Shown one piece after another: positions 45,711 through 57,400 of a stretch of DNA of 64,000 bases; position 1 is the stretch's first letter, and every line of letters starts with the position of its first letter. The translations under genes were made by a program, and so were the position numbers. Below the pieces are notes generated by a model. It was not told the origin of the DNA, did no database searches, and worked only from the letters and a program-made list of their open reading frames with translations. Source of the DNA: Coptis chinensis (lineage: Eukaryota > Streptophyta > Magnoliopsida > Ranunculales > Ranunculaceae); the NCBI GenBank assembly GCA_015680905.1, contig CM027381.1, forward strand, positions 1,670,001 to 1,734,000, read 5' to 3'.

Positions 45711-46282
45711 TGTGTGTACCATACATTATATTTCCAGTCTAAAGTGTACTCGAACCATGGACCGGATATGGGCCCAACAGCGGACCAATCCAGTGGCTGT
45801 CCAAATAAACACTTTCGGATCGTTCGGTCTTCGAATCCATCAAAGTTCAGAACAGGTCCAGGGCCCATCCGAGTGGCCTAGATCCATGGATCCAATCCGT
45901 TCGGATGATTCTGATCCAATAATCTGATCCGCGGAAGCTAAAAATCCTAGTGCAATCCGATAAGATCTTGCGCAAGGATAGAATGACATCTTGGGGAATA
46001 ATCCTATTTTAGATAGGATCATACTAGGATTCATCAAGAACGACAATCTCCGAGAATCCCTTTCTTGGCCGCCAAGACAGGGGATTGCTATATATACGGA
46101 GGCTTCTGCATCCTCCAGAACTATGTGAAAAAGAGACTTGATCCCGGATTCCTCACTGGGTATGTAAGCAACCAGAACGTTGGTGCAGTCTCTTTTCCTC
46201 AAAAATCCCAATCCCCCATCTCTTTCGAGCCTTCGGAAGCACCATCACATCGGGAGTGTCGGGTTAACGTTTTGCCCCTACA
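45711..46282 (+). repeat. 5' LTR
   Basis: 572 bp, TGTGTGTACC...CCCCTACA. TATA box CTATATATACGG at about 46089-46100. Contains paired GGATCC/GGATCCGAT phrases in U3. Confidence 0.92.
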
Positions 46283-46287
46283 TTCTT

Positions 46288-46305
46288 TGGCGCCGTCTGT
46301 GGGGA
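46288..46305 (+). promoter_or_regulatory. Primer-binding-site motif
   Basis: TGGCGCCGTCTGTGGGGA, five bases after the 5' LTR. This sequence is common at this place in plant Ty3-gypsy elements; its first nine bases fit a tRNA 3' end. Confidence 0.75.
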
Positions 46306-46379
46306 CCAAACCCACAAACACGTGGTCTTCCGTCGGAGCGTGATAACCTCGACCTTATTTTTCGATCGTCCTTGTTGCC

Positions 46380-46920
46380 ATGGCTGAACAAACTACAATG
46401 ATTGATGCAGAAGTTGCCAATTAGCATGTCGCGATTCGACAAAACATGGAGAATGTTCCAGGCACCACTACAGAGGTGGGGCAATCGAGCCGTCGTAGAT
46501 CCTTTTCTCAGAGCGGAGGAAACGGATGGTCTGAAGCTGTGCGGAGCGCAAGAGCTACCAGAATACACATCGGGGATGGTCCTGCTGAGAAGCTCAGGGG
46601 TGGCATTGACTTCCACAACCGAAACAAAGCTTGCCCAGTGCATCCATACCCATTATCTCGCATCTCAGATCTAGTCAGTGTAACCTCGGGACTTGAGCAT
46701 TTGTCATTCATGGACGCTTCCTCTGGGTATAACCAGATACCTCTACAGAGATGAATATCGACATCTTGGCTCGTGACGAAGCCATGATGGAGGAGCTCAA
46801 CGATGAAGCCCTGAAGAATCTCATCACTTACTAGGACTCTATGGAGCGCAGTTAGGACAAGAAGTTGCGTGCAAGATTCCAAGCCAGGCGATTGGGTCTT
46901 ATGTACAAGACAGATATGTC
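46380..46920 (+). pseudogene. Collapsed gag-pol: gag start fused to RT block and integrase tail
   Basis: One frame from ATG 46380: MAEQTTMIDAEVAN, TAG at 46422, then a Ser/Arg/Gly-rich gag-like stretch, running directly into CPVHPYPLSRISDL and LSFMDASSGYNQIPL, the RT block holding the first catalytic Asp of Ty3-type RT. From 46755 come remnants like the integrase C-terminal tail (DILARDEAMMEELNDEALKN, KKLRARFQ) with stops. Capsid, protease, the remaining RT, RNase H and the integrase core are missing. The junctions are inside codons of the same frame, suggesting deletion rather than assembly error. Confidence 0.75.
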
Positions 46921-47944
46921 ACTTACATTAGTTATCATTAGTTTCACCAATAAAGTTCACATACATTGGACTTTTCTTCCATTTTTTATCAATAAATTTC
47001 ATTGCCATTTATGTTATGTTTTAATTTCAAATTGGTCATTTAGTTTTACATTTGTTAAACCCAGGTGGCGAAGGCAATCCCCGCGACTTCGGCTTTCGCA
47101 TGGTGCAGTGTGCCTACACCTGGCATCATGGTTCGACAATGAAAACCCAAGAACGATAATATCTCGCTTTTGGTCTGGGTGCGATTATTTAGAGTACATC
47201 AAGTGTATACCCTTGGTGGCGGAGTCTAAGCTATACTCTGATTTAAACCCAACTACTGAGGCACTTCTGGGTTGTCTGTTGGTCTCCTTAAGGATCGTCT
47301 GTAGGAGAATCTTGGTAGTGTAACTACGCTTTGTTCGCTGGCGACTTAGTGGCATTGTTATTGTTATCGCGGCAACGATAGACCACCGTATAATATTTTA
47401 TAAAAGATGGGTAGATATTGCACATATTCTATCGTATTTACGCCCACTTGCGCAGGTTCTATGAAGAGAATCTTACGGATTAGTGTCAATTCGATTGGAG
47501 ATGCTGTCCCAATTCCAAAGATTCCACGTCTATTTCTCCTGATCTGGCTTCCATACTTTCATCTGATACTGACTTTGTTCTTCACACGACACGGATGCAG
47601 CATTCGGTTCTTTAGATACTATGTTATTTTGGTGTTATTCCGCATCACAAACCCCATGTTATTTCTAATGATGAGCTATACACCGGGCCGTGTACCACAA
47701 GCGGGGCATCTTCGTTGATGACCTTTACGAAGTCAGCCATGTTGGCTAGATTTGCCGCATGGAGCATATATATAGTTTAAGGCTTGACTATCAAATAATT
47801 GATCAAGCCACAAGCCCAGTCATTCAAGACATCCGAAATTCAACAAAGGCCCATCCAAAGGGCCTATTCCAAAACCAAAAAAATAAAAATAAAAACCAAA
47901 CCAACAGTACTTGAATAGTGCACTTCAACTCTTGACCCTCTACC
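46921..47944 (+). other. Post-pol spacer of the Tat-like element
   Basis: T-rich, then a conserved-looking block at about 47064-47345 (GGTGGCGAAGGCAATCC, GTGGCGGAGTCTAAGC, GGGTTGTCTGTTGGTCTCC) of a kind found in the 3' untranslated spacer of plant gypsy elements. Frames here are incidental. Confidence 0.45.
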
Positions 47945-48280
47945 ACCGGCGACCGGCAACCGGCACCGACGAGCGGCACCGGCCGGTTCAAGCATTTTTC
48001 CAACCAGTTCAGGTGGTTTCCATCCGATTTTGACATTTTTTCAGCCGGTTCCCTCTCTTTCCAGCTGGTTCAGGTGTTTTCCAGCTTGTCCAGGCGGTTT
48101 TCCTGCTGGGTCCAGCACTTCCCAGCAGATTCAGTCGGTATACATGCCGGTTCCAACAGTTGCCAGGCCGGTTCAGGCCTACTTAGATCTTGGTCTGATG
48201 AGTATCCTATATTTTCAGGCCGGGTCATCATTTTTTCTTACTGGGTCAGCAGTGTGCTTGCCGGGTCAACCGGTTTTCTA
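47945..48280. repeat. Degenerate CCGGTTCAGG-type array, copy 1
   Basis: Starts CCACCGGCGACCGGCAACCGG, followed by about 15 degenerate units of 18-25 bp around CAGCCGGTTCAGGC or GCCGGGTCA, separated by short T-rich tracts. Aligns with 50707-51175 in the same order, including an internal non-repeat segment (GCCTACTTA-GATCT). Confidence 0.8.
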
Positions 48281-48469
48281 GACCCTTGGTTTTTTCGGTA
48301 CTTTAATTATTCGACACATCATCTTCATCTGGGTTTTAAGGACGGTTACACATTCCAAATATTCAACTTATTGCCTGAGTGTTTATCTCTGCCGAGTTAA
48401 CACAAGCTACATCATACATGAACTCCATACCTAAACTATGATATGAACAGTTCAACCATTGGTACGGTA

Positions 48470-50429
48470 TCGGGTTAATTCCCCCTTCAATGCATCAAGC
48501 TCCGCGTCGTGTGGCTAACGCCCGTACACTGCAATTTCTCTGGCTAAGCGAGCAGTCTCTTTCTGATGGCTCTCATAGCGTCGTGTGGCTAACGCCCGTA
48601 CCTGCAGTTCATATATAAATTCACATGTTAATTCACTTCTTTACTAATAAAGTTACAAATTCCAGTGTTGTTGTTTACCTTGTCTAAATCCCGTTGTAAC
48701 GCATCAATCGCTTCCATAATATCTTCCGATGGCAGTACCGGCGATGACTCTCGGGGAGCAGGATCAGGATTTGGACATTGCCTATAGGCAGATCGGCGGC
48801 CATGAGATCCAGATGATGCGGAATTAAGTACTTCCGTTCCTGTCTCAGATACATTAGGGGTTTGCTCTCTATGTGACGCCGAACGCCCATCCGATCCACG
48901 CGACCTATCTGCTACAAAGGTCGGTATCATACTACTGATAGGCACTATCTCTAAGGGTACTCTCGAAGGCCTACCACTCCTAACACGGAACCCAGAATCA
49001 CTGGAACTAGTTGCAGCTGACCCAAAAGCCAGAATTGTATGGGGTGGGGTTTCTCCCAACTGCACACCCTTCCCTCGATCATTTCTGGGGGCATCTGGTT
49101 CCTCGTCGTCCTCTAAGCTACTGGGGGTATCTGGTTCCTCCTCATCCTCTGAACTACTGACTATAAGATTCCTCCTTCGCGATGGACCAGGCACTCTTCC
49201 TAGCAAGCAGAATTATAGTCAGTTTTTATTTCTGAGTCGCAAAGTAAGCTATTCCGCGAAAATGCATTGCTCGTCAATGTATGAGTTACCTGTGGTAAAA
49301 TTATTTCCATGCATAGTTCCAACATTATTCTCCGAGTTCAAATGGGCACTGGATGCAACCCGAGAACTCACACTTTCGGTGTGCTCCCATGAGTAAACCG
49401 GTGGCACATATGATACGTGACGGGTAGTCAGTCTCCGGCGAGGCCTTCCATGCATCTCTAGCATTGCCTCCCTTGCCACATTTGGAATTCGAGCGCCACG
49501 AGGAGGGTCACTGCTAAAAGTTGCGCTTCCTGGTGCTCTCGGCACCCCACCAACACCATGACCGGTACCTACCGGCATTGGCATTACATCACGTATCCAC
49601 CAGACCACCTCGTCTGGATAGTACGTTCAGATTACTCCACATTTCCTCAATCAATTCCCCTTCGGGCGCACGAATCTCATCTACACCTGATCCGGAATGA
49701 TAATTTCGGTTAGTTGTCAAACTTGAATGATTAATTCGAATTCATTTTGAGGGTCGGTTTACTTTTAAATGTACATGGGATGAATTCTTCGTATTTCGGC
49801 TGCCTCCAGTTACTGAGTATGTAACACGGTGTGTCCCATCCTTTAGGGCTACGAAGAAATCCAGTAAACTCGAACCCCCCCACTTGTGATGTCACCAGAA
49901 GGCAAATACGGCCTCTGGAAGGAACAGGTTCCGGAACTAAGAGGTAGTAGATGGACTCCCAGTTCAGATGTAAGTTGTACGCTAGGCGAATCGTTTCCAG
50001 CCGCGAGATGATCATATAAAATGTAACGTACATTTGACCTGGTGAAGTCTCCCACATGGATAGCAAGTAGACCAATAGCTCGTTTAATGGAAACCGTAGA
50101 CCGAAGAGAAGTTGATAGTAGCTCACAATAACTTCACCCGGTCTCACTGCATCCGTTAACGACGTTCTCCTCATCTGTGGTTTTCGAATCCCAATGTAAT
50201 CCGGTATGTCGAATCTCCTTCGGACGTCTTCAGCTGTTAATTTTGTCACCGTCCGATCCATTATCAAGTTATCTCCTGGCACCCATCGTTGAATTGGTGG
50301 TGCGTGAGTCGTCCTGCATTCACACGGCCATGCTATTAGATCGACGTCGTACTCTCGAATTGCCTTAGAGAAGTGAACCAAGTGACAGGCGCACTCTTGA
50401 AGTCGCCCTCGTTTTCTTAGTTTGGTCAA
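48470..50429 (-). CDS. Antisense gene of the Tat-like element
   Basis: Four minus-strand blocks, probably exons: 50429-49731 (232 aa), 49608-49249, 49206-48628 (192 aa) and about 48615-48470. Block 1 carries RRFDIPDYIGIR, RPGEVIVSYYQLLFGLRFPL and SPGQMYVTFYMIISRLETI, the same domain as the ORF at 242-796. Block 3 has acidic SSSEDEEEPDTPSSLEDDEEPD, a Ser-rich middle and DIMEAIDALQRDLDKVNNN. Block 4 has a coiled-coil-like stretch (HQKETARLAREI) with a 24-bp direct repeat around it. Family: Tat antisense ORFs, function unknown. Its long open blocks contrast with the destroyed gag-pol of the same element. Exon joins are not proven. Confidence 0.5.
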
Positions 50430-50706
50430 GGTATGGGCTAGGGTGGTCGAGGCTTACCATAAGTCCTGACCTCAAATATTGCTAGGGGGTCCTGACCCAA
50501 CCACTTCGTATCCTTAGTTTGGTCGGATTTCATTTTAAAGCCCAAAAACAATATCCAAACACAATATCCAATGTTCACAAGCCCAAAAACAATATCCAAA
50601 ACACCCATTATTCAACAGCCCAAAATCCGAAATCCATAAAGCCCAAAACTCAAAATCCATAAAGCCCAAAACTCAAAATCCACAAACTTTGTTTGCTGAT
50701 CCTATA
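50430..50706. other. Upstream region of the antisense gene
   Basis: Contains four near-copies of AAGCCCAAAAACAATATCCA and CAAAATCCATAAAGCCCAAA between 50540 and 50690. No coding sequence. Confidence 0.5.
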
Positions 50707-51175
50707 CCACCGGCGACCGGCACCGGCACCGGCGACCAGCCGGTTCAGGCCTTAGTTTCCCATCCGGTTCACCACCGGTTCAGCAGTTTCCCATTCGGTT
50801 CAGGCATATTCCAGCCGGTTCAGGCGTTATTTCCACCGGTTCTACAATTTTTAACTGGTTCCAGCATTTTTACCACTGGTTCCTGTATTTTTCAGCCGGT
50901 TTCAGCTGGTTTGGGATTTTTTACAGCCGGGTCACATATTTTTCAGCTTGTCCAGGCGTTTTCCTTGCTGATTTTGGCTTTTCCCTGCCGGGTCGATGGT
51001 CTACAAAATTTTGGTTCCGCGGTATTCAGGCCGATTCATGCCTACTTATATATGGATCTGGCAATTTTTATCTATTTTCGCACCGGGTCAGACTGTTTCC
51101 TTGCTGGGTCACTAGTTTTTAGGCCGGGTCAATATATTTTCTTGCCGGGTCAACAGTTTGCTAGCCGGGTCAGTT
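50707..51175. repeat. Degenerate CCGGTTCAGG-type array, copy 2
   Basis: Second array, about 22 units, starting CCACCGGCGACCGGCACCGG like copy 1. The plus-strand frames of the two arrays align (GSCIFQPV-type units; RPIHAYL here against RPVQAYL in copy 1), showing that the arrays are diverged duplicates. It lies 280 bp upstream of the antisense gene start. Confidence 0.8.
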
Positions 51176-51841
51176 CTATTTCAACTCATTTGGTTTGTTT
51201 TTAAGCCAAATTAGCATCTCCCATAACCATATCACTAAGTTGGTCACTCAATTTACTCACTAAAGTATTAAAGCTATGGGTTTTATGTAATCATTTAAAC
51301 CTCATAAGCTAAACATGCAAAGTGTTACCTATTTCACATCTAGTGACAACTACACAAGTGAATTAAGTGAAAATTTTAAACACACTTACATGGTAGGGCT
51401 TAGTTCTTCACTTCTCTCCTTATTCTTCTTTATCTTCTTATCTCTTTCTTTTGATCCCCACCCACACAATTGTTATCTCATTCTTTTAACTTATCCAACC
51501 ACCCATTTATTACAAACCTTTTTTATTTAACCCTCAACCCCCTTTTACTTTTCTCACCTTTTGATTTTAGCCCCTCTTATGCTTCTTGTCATTTATTGAG
51601 TTACACCCACTTATCTATTTTTCGATTACATCTCATTGTCATTTTTCTTTCTTTACTATTTACCTAAAACGGTCATTTCCGTTTATACCCTTCACTTTTT
51701 CTACTCTTATTTCTTTTGATTATCTCACATTATTTCCCCTTTCCCTATTATATCATTTTGGTTTTTCCCCTTCTATATCACTTTGGTTTTTTTTTTTTTT
51801 TTTTTTTTTTCACCACCTTCATCTTCGTTTGCTCCTCTGTT
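51176..51841 (+). other. T/C-rich pre-LTR region
   Basis: Pyrimidine-rich plus strand with a T26-like run at about 51787-51811. Same character as 11640-12280. No coding sequence. Confidence 0.5.
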
Positions 51842-51854
51842 AAAGAGGGGGCAA
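51842..51854 (+). promoter_or_regulatory. Polypurine tract
   Basis: AAAGAGGGGGCAA directly before the 3' LTR start TGTGTGTACC. Confidence 0.85.
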
Positions 51855-52428
51855 TGTGTGTACCATACATTATATTTCCAGTCTAAAGTGTACTCGAACC
51901 ATGGACCGGATATGGGCCCAAAGAAATGGACCGATCCAAATTGGTCGTCCAAATAAACACTTTCGGATCGCTCGGTCTTGAATCCATCAAAGTTCGAGAT
52001 CAGTCCGGGCCCATCCGAGTGGCCCGGATCCATGGATCCAATCCGTTCGGATGATTCTGATCCAATAATCCGATCCGCGGAAGCTAAAAATCCTAGTGCA
52101 ATCCGATAAGATCTTGCGCAAGGATAGAATGAAATCTTGGGGAATGATCCTATTTTAGATAGGATCATACTAGGATTCATCAAGAACGGCAATCTCCGAG
52201 AATCCCTTTCTCGGCCGCCAAGACAGGGGATTGCTATATATACGGAGGCTTCTGCATCCTCCAGAACTATGTGAAAAAGAGACTTGATCTCGGATTCCTC
52301 ACTGGGTACGTAGACAACCAGAACGTTGGTGCAGTCTCTCTTCCTCAAAAATCCCAATCCCCCATCTCTTTCGAGCCTTCGGAAGCACCATCACATCGGG
52401 AGTGTCGGGTTAACGTTTTGCCCTGACA
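51855..52428 (+). repeat. 3' LTR
   Basis: 574 bp, TGTGTGTACC...CCCTGACA, colinear with 45711-46282. Followed by GTAAT, the target duplication. Confidence 0.92.
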
Positions 52429-52499
52429 GTAATATTAAAGAAAATGGTAATAGATAAAGAAAATGGTAATATCGTGTACACTTTGATATCGTGTATTGA

Positions 52500-52873
52500 T
52501 TTGTTAAAGCTGCTCTAGCTTGAGAAGCTTTAGCTAACCTCAATAGTGTTTCAGACATCCCAAATCCAGCAATGTCTCTACTTCTACTATTAATTGGACT
52601 CCGCGAGCGACTTGGTTATTGGTCTTGCTCATGAACCCTTGGTGCATTATCAGTGGACATCCTTCTCATTTGCGCAGTGTGAGAAGGCCCCGATGCAATA
52701 TTATTAGAAGTGTCCTCCCTATCTGTAGAAGTGATATCCTCCATATCTTGGTTGCTTACACCTTGGAGATGTTCATCAACAACCACTGTTTCTCCAAATA
52801 TCAAAGCAAACTTTTCGTACTCAGGACAACCTTCATTGTGAAACTTCTTTGCTTTCGGATTTTTCTGATTCAT
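52500..52873 (-). pseudogene. Myb/SANT-like protein, C-terminal part
   Basis: Minus strand from 52873: KNPKAKKFHNEGCPEYEKFALIFG is the end of a plant Myb/SANT-like domain. A Ser/Thr/Asp-rich linker follows (DMEDITSTDREDTSNN), then, after a TAA at about 52617, PSRSRSPINSRSRDIAGFGM and LLRLAKASQARAALTNQY. The layout matches the Harbinger partner ORF at 38016-39080 (KKF...G...F/K, then an acidic linker), so it is probably a remnant of another Harbinger element or a captured Myb/SANT gene. The N-terminal exon is not found in 52.9-54 kb. Confidence 0.6.
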
Positions 52874-54240
52874 AAATAAAAAACAGTTACATTCTAGGCT
52901 AAATATTTATAGGGGAAGTAAGGAATGTAGTAAATGTAGTAGGGTGGAGATCTCTCTCTCGAAGCAAGCAGCTCCTCATCTCCTGAACTGATCTAAACTC
53001 TCTTCCCATCTGTTCATGTTGTCTCAACTCTCAACCCAAGTGCAAGTGCAGTCTCCCTCTCATCTCTCATGCTCTCTAAACTCTCCAGCAGTCTTTCATC
53101 ATCAAATCCAAAATCGTGTTTTAGTTTATGACTGTAAGTGTTAAAAGTTCTTCTCTCTGTCATGAATTTATCGATGTCATCTGAAAACAGGCAATTAATG
53201 TTTTGGAGTCGGATAAATTGATCATTGAATTATTGATTCCGATATTTGTTTGTTGTTGTTTATGCTTTCGGGTAAAAGTCTGGATTAGGTACCATTACAA
53301 TGTATACAACTTTGGGTAAAAGTCTGGATTAAGTACTTAAAAATGACATGTATGACTATATATAGCCAATCAATCACCACGCTGAAATCTATCATGTTTG
53401 TAAAAGAGCTACCAAGATAGCATTTGTGAAAGAGCCATCAAGACAGCTACTGATTGAAATCTCTACCATTGCATAACTCCTATATTCACAATGATGACAC
53501 CCAGCGGACTAAGCTACGATAGAAGAGAAGGGTATGTGCTCCTCTTCCCTAACAACATAATTTAAGGTGCTAATGAGTTAGCGCAAATCAATAACAATTT
53601 CCAATACATTCTAAATGTAAATGGCAGTAACAACAAAACAACGCATACCCAAAAAAAAAGTTACGTAGAGCAAAAAAAAAATGCATTAGTACCAAAACAT
53701 AGAAAAAACAAATAATCGAAATTAGATTAAAACTTAAAATAATCGGAAAAAAAAAACAATATACCTAGAAGAAATTGGAATCAAATTCTTCAACGATGAG
53801 AAATGAAAATGAGAACTGAAAGTGGGCGTTGAGATTGGGTCGGTGCCATAACTGAACATCTTTGAATGTGAAACGAAGTTGAAGAGAAAGAAGAGACCAC
53901 CCAATTCTTTCTGTACATTAAGAGAAAAAAAAAAAATTATAAGAAAATGATATAATTAATTTCTTCAAAAAAGATGTATAAATTCATTGTACCTTTTTGA
54001 TGAATGGTGTGGAACCTGAAGTTGAGATTGTATCGAGCGCGCAAGGAGAAAAGTGTTTTTTTTTTGTTAGATGAAGTTGTAGAGGGAGAGAGAACGAAGA
54101 GAACCAAAAGGTTTTCTAATCCCACAAAACACGGTCTCCAAGTCTTCCAATTGTGGTTTAAGTCTGGAGAAACGAAGGGTTTTTTTGTTTAATTTCAGAA
54201 TTAATGATCTAATTAATTTACACTGCCATCATGGCACTCG
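52874..54240. other. AT-rich DNA, nothing firm
   Basis: 52930-53160 is C/T-rich with repeated CTCTC and CAACTCTC phrases, 5'-UTR-like. 53400-53440 has a short repeat (GTAAAAGAGCTACCAAGATAG / GTGAAAGAGCCATCAAGACAG). 54190 onward is the beginning of dispersed repeat copy 4. Confidence 0.35.
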
Positions 54241-54411
54241 TCCCAACCGTTGATTTATCCACCCTTAGATTGAATCCCAGCCACGAGTCAAGAAAGTGAG
54301 GAAACAACCCTGTTTTGTTAAGTTGATCCCGACCGTCGATTTATCCACCCTTAGATGAATCCCAGCCGCGAGTCAGGAAAGTGAGGAAACAACCCTGTTT
54401 TGTTAAGTTGA
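54241..54411. repeat. Dispersed repeat copy 4, tandemly doubled
   Basis: Two 85-86 bp units (54241-54326 and 54327-54411), each with TCCC(A/G)ACCGT(T/C)GATTTAT, ACCCTTAGAT, CCCAGCC, GTGAGGAAACAACCCTGTTT and GTTAAGTTGA. The blocks match copies 1-3 in order. Confidence 0.85.
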
Positions 54412-57400
54412 CTAGTTAATGCCCATGCCTTCAGCACGGATTTTATAAACAGATATTTTACCGAGTGTGATTTAAAATTTCACATGCATTTATTGTAATA
54501 ATGGAAAAGAAAATTTGATAAATTAATGTATTCGTGAAGTCTAATGACCATCTAAACTATCTGTGATAACTGATATTGAAGAGGAGTCTCCACCAAATAA
54601 ACAGACCAACACATTGAACACAGTTGCTTGCTGCTAAAGTCAGTTAGTGTGCAAAGCTATATGAGAGATATATCATCTATTGAAGGCTGATTTGTAGATG
54701 GTAAAAGCCAGTGTTTAAATTAATGAAACCACAAAGTGGGTCACCTAAAAATATATATATATTTGTTTATAGAGAATTATAATTATGAAATACTAATATT
54801 GCGTCAACTTGATTTTTTCTTTAGTGCCAACAACCAAGCCATTGCGATGTCCATTTGCTCACCAAAGAAAGGAGAAAACTGCGGGAGATATTGTCATAGC
54901 ACACCTGTTAAAGTCAGGGGCAACTAATTATATGGGAAATGAGGCGGAAACATGTTTCAACATAAGAGAACTCCAATTAGGTCTTAGAACACCTAATCCA
55001 TATGGTCACTGGTGAGTATAAGGGTCACTTGTAGACTCTCTATGCACGTTTTAAAAGGTATCCATAAGATTGCAGACTTCATTACAACAGCAAGGTGGAC
55101 AGGCTTTAGTACAACTTTCCATGATTTTGAAGCAAAAAAAAAAACCTGAACTGAGTTATCATTTCTTCTGACATAATGTCAAAAAAGTAATAATGTATTA
55201 CCTTAATCACTTAATGACCCCTAGTACATTTTGCGTGTGTACATTTTCATCAATATTTTTTTTGTATAAAAGTAAGATATCCGTCAAAAAATAGTTAAAA
55301 CTACATATTGGTCTAGGTATGCACACCATTTGGCTTGCACCTAAAGCCTCATAAATTGTTTACATTGAATGTACATTTGGCAGCAAGATGTTGTGCCTTT
55401 CACACACCTAGAATGTAAACGGTGTAGATTAGCAATATATCCTAAGGTCATAATGAAATTCCAATGCCGAGGCATTGATAATTAATTAAAGTTGGCATTT
55501 CCACACTCATCCATCAAAACCCGTAAAATACTTAACTGATGAATTGAGCTAAAGAAAAATCTATATCTAGAGAAAAAAAATTAAGGATCGAGTATTAACA
55601 TACATCAGGTACACATTCCTAAGCCACCCATGTGCAAATCTGCTCCAAAGATCCTTCCCCAATGCATTTTACATTTGCGTTACATTTGTAGCATGGTGAC
55701 TCATATATATGCCGAATAGGATAGGGATCTATTGAAAAAAGTTGTATCCGCGGATAATTTCAACTAAACGAAGTTTTACAGAATATGGCCCATATATGTT
55801 ATGTTAACTGTTTATACGACAAAACAACTCAATTTCAAATCAATTCGACCATAAAACTGAAATTGATATCGAATGATAGTTTTACTTGATAAAAGTCAAA
55901 TGACGATAAGATCAGCCTCACGGTTATAACTGGAATCCATAAATTGCCTAGGAAGAGAAATTAAGAAATGAGACCTAGATAATGTGAGATTCATCCTAAA
56001 GCAAATAACTCAATAATAAAAGATATTTCAACAAATCCCTTACCTCCTCGGTCTTGTCCGGGTGGTCTTTTATTAACCGGTTTTAAAACTCCATCTAATG
56101 CCTTCATTTTTGAGTTCTCCACCTGTTAGGAAGCTCGAAGCTTAATGCTACTCTACATTATCAGCCCTCCCCGAACTCAAAAAAAGGAAGCTTGTATTAG
56201 TAGCCAAAAGGTAGCAAGTTACATAGTGTTAATCTATACTAAGTTCCAAGGACTTTTAAGAGAAATCTTTGTTAGTTTTAACTCTTTTATAATATTAAAA
56301 AATCTAGAATAAGTGAGTCCACCTGTGTAGGAATCCAGGCTTACCTCCCACCAATGTGCAGTTCCTTTAGCGATGGATGTTCCTTTAGCTTTGGCTTTGC
56401 ATACATCCAATCTGATCTAACCTTCTAGTTCACCTTGTTTGCTTGGAATGCCTTTTTTCTGTTTCGGCAGAATTAGACTCAACACTATAAAATTCCATTC
56501 CAATTCATTTGGCCTCACCAGTCCCTTCGATAAGGGCCACACACTGAGTTACATAGCTACTGTCTACACCAAGCCCCTCAGTAAAAGAAATGTTCTGACT
56601 TCTGAGTAATACACCCCCAGCATGCTACCCCTGGATTATCTTTAAAGTATTCATCATTTGACATATGTTATGAAGTTAAAATTTACTCTAAACTTGTAAA
56701 TACTTTTCTTGTTTGGATTTTTTCTCATAACTAAATCCCATGGCATCTAAGAATAATGAGAATGGTATATACATTACAACATAATATGAGGTCCTTTAAA
56801 TATCAGGATTATTTGATACGTAATCTCGTGTATCCTCAATTTTATACCCAAGCCCTTTTCAAGTAAGGAGTACATGATCTAAGCTAGTTCAGTCTTTGCC
56901 CCTTGTGATCATTAGTAGTAGAAGATGCATAATGCTCAAATATAAGGCCATTTTTAGTATGAGTAAATTTATAATTCCATTTAGAGTAAACAGACCAAAA
57001 ACAACCTATCAAAAACTTATTATTTCAAATATAATAGAGAGTTCATGATAGGGTGGGTAGTAAAACTTTGAGCAATTTGAATAAATCACATCATATAGTC
57101 CTACACGAAAATGAGGTGGTGGGGGCTGCTTATCTGACAATTCTTCCAAAAAGAAAGAGAGGGAAAACATTAAAGCACCTTCTGGGAAAATGGCAAAAGG
57201 AATAATGTTAAGATTCACCTATAAAGCCATATCTCAATCCACAAACTCATACTTGTAGAAGGCTATGGACTTTCTGAACTAAATGCAGAATCTTAATTGA
57301 AACACTATGATCCCCTTAAATTGGCATAAATGCGTTTATACCCATGTTAAGAAGTCGCCCCTAGGATTATAGATCAGAAATCAGGTTGCATGATAAGAAA

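Larger units (their letters stand above)
45711..52428 (+). mobile_element. Complete non-autonomous Tat-like LTR element with antisense gene
   Basis: 6718 bp with LTRs at both ends, a perfect 5-bp target duplication GTAAT (45706-45710 and 52429-52433), a primer-site motif after the 5' LTR and a polypurine tract before the 3' LTR. Between them gag-pol is reduced to a gag start, one RT block and an integrase tail (46380 to about 46915), while 5 kb of 3' spacer with an antisense gene and two repeat arrays is retained. LTRs differ at roughly 25-30 of about 573 positions (hand count), so the insertion is old. The target was a short repeat: the phrase GAAAATGGTAAT occurs on both sides. It must have moved using proteins of a full-length relative. 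Confidence 0.92.

Noticed and set aside
45840..46211. Minus frames inside both LTRs (123 codons here, 194 codons at 51773-52357)
   Set aside because: They match each other only because the LTRs are copies; no known protein, and the second runs into the T-run beside the LTR.
46865..47323. 152-codon plus frame in the Tat-like spacer
   Set aside because: Begins in integrase remnant and continues through untranslated spacer with no domain.
50689..51204. 171-codon plus frame over repeat array 2
   Set aside because: Open because the degenerate repeat lacks stops; the similarity to the array 1 frame is explained by array duplication.
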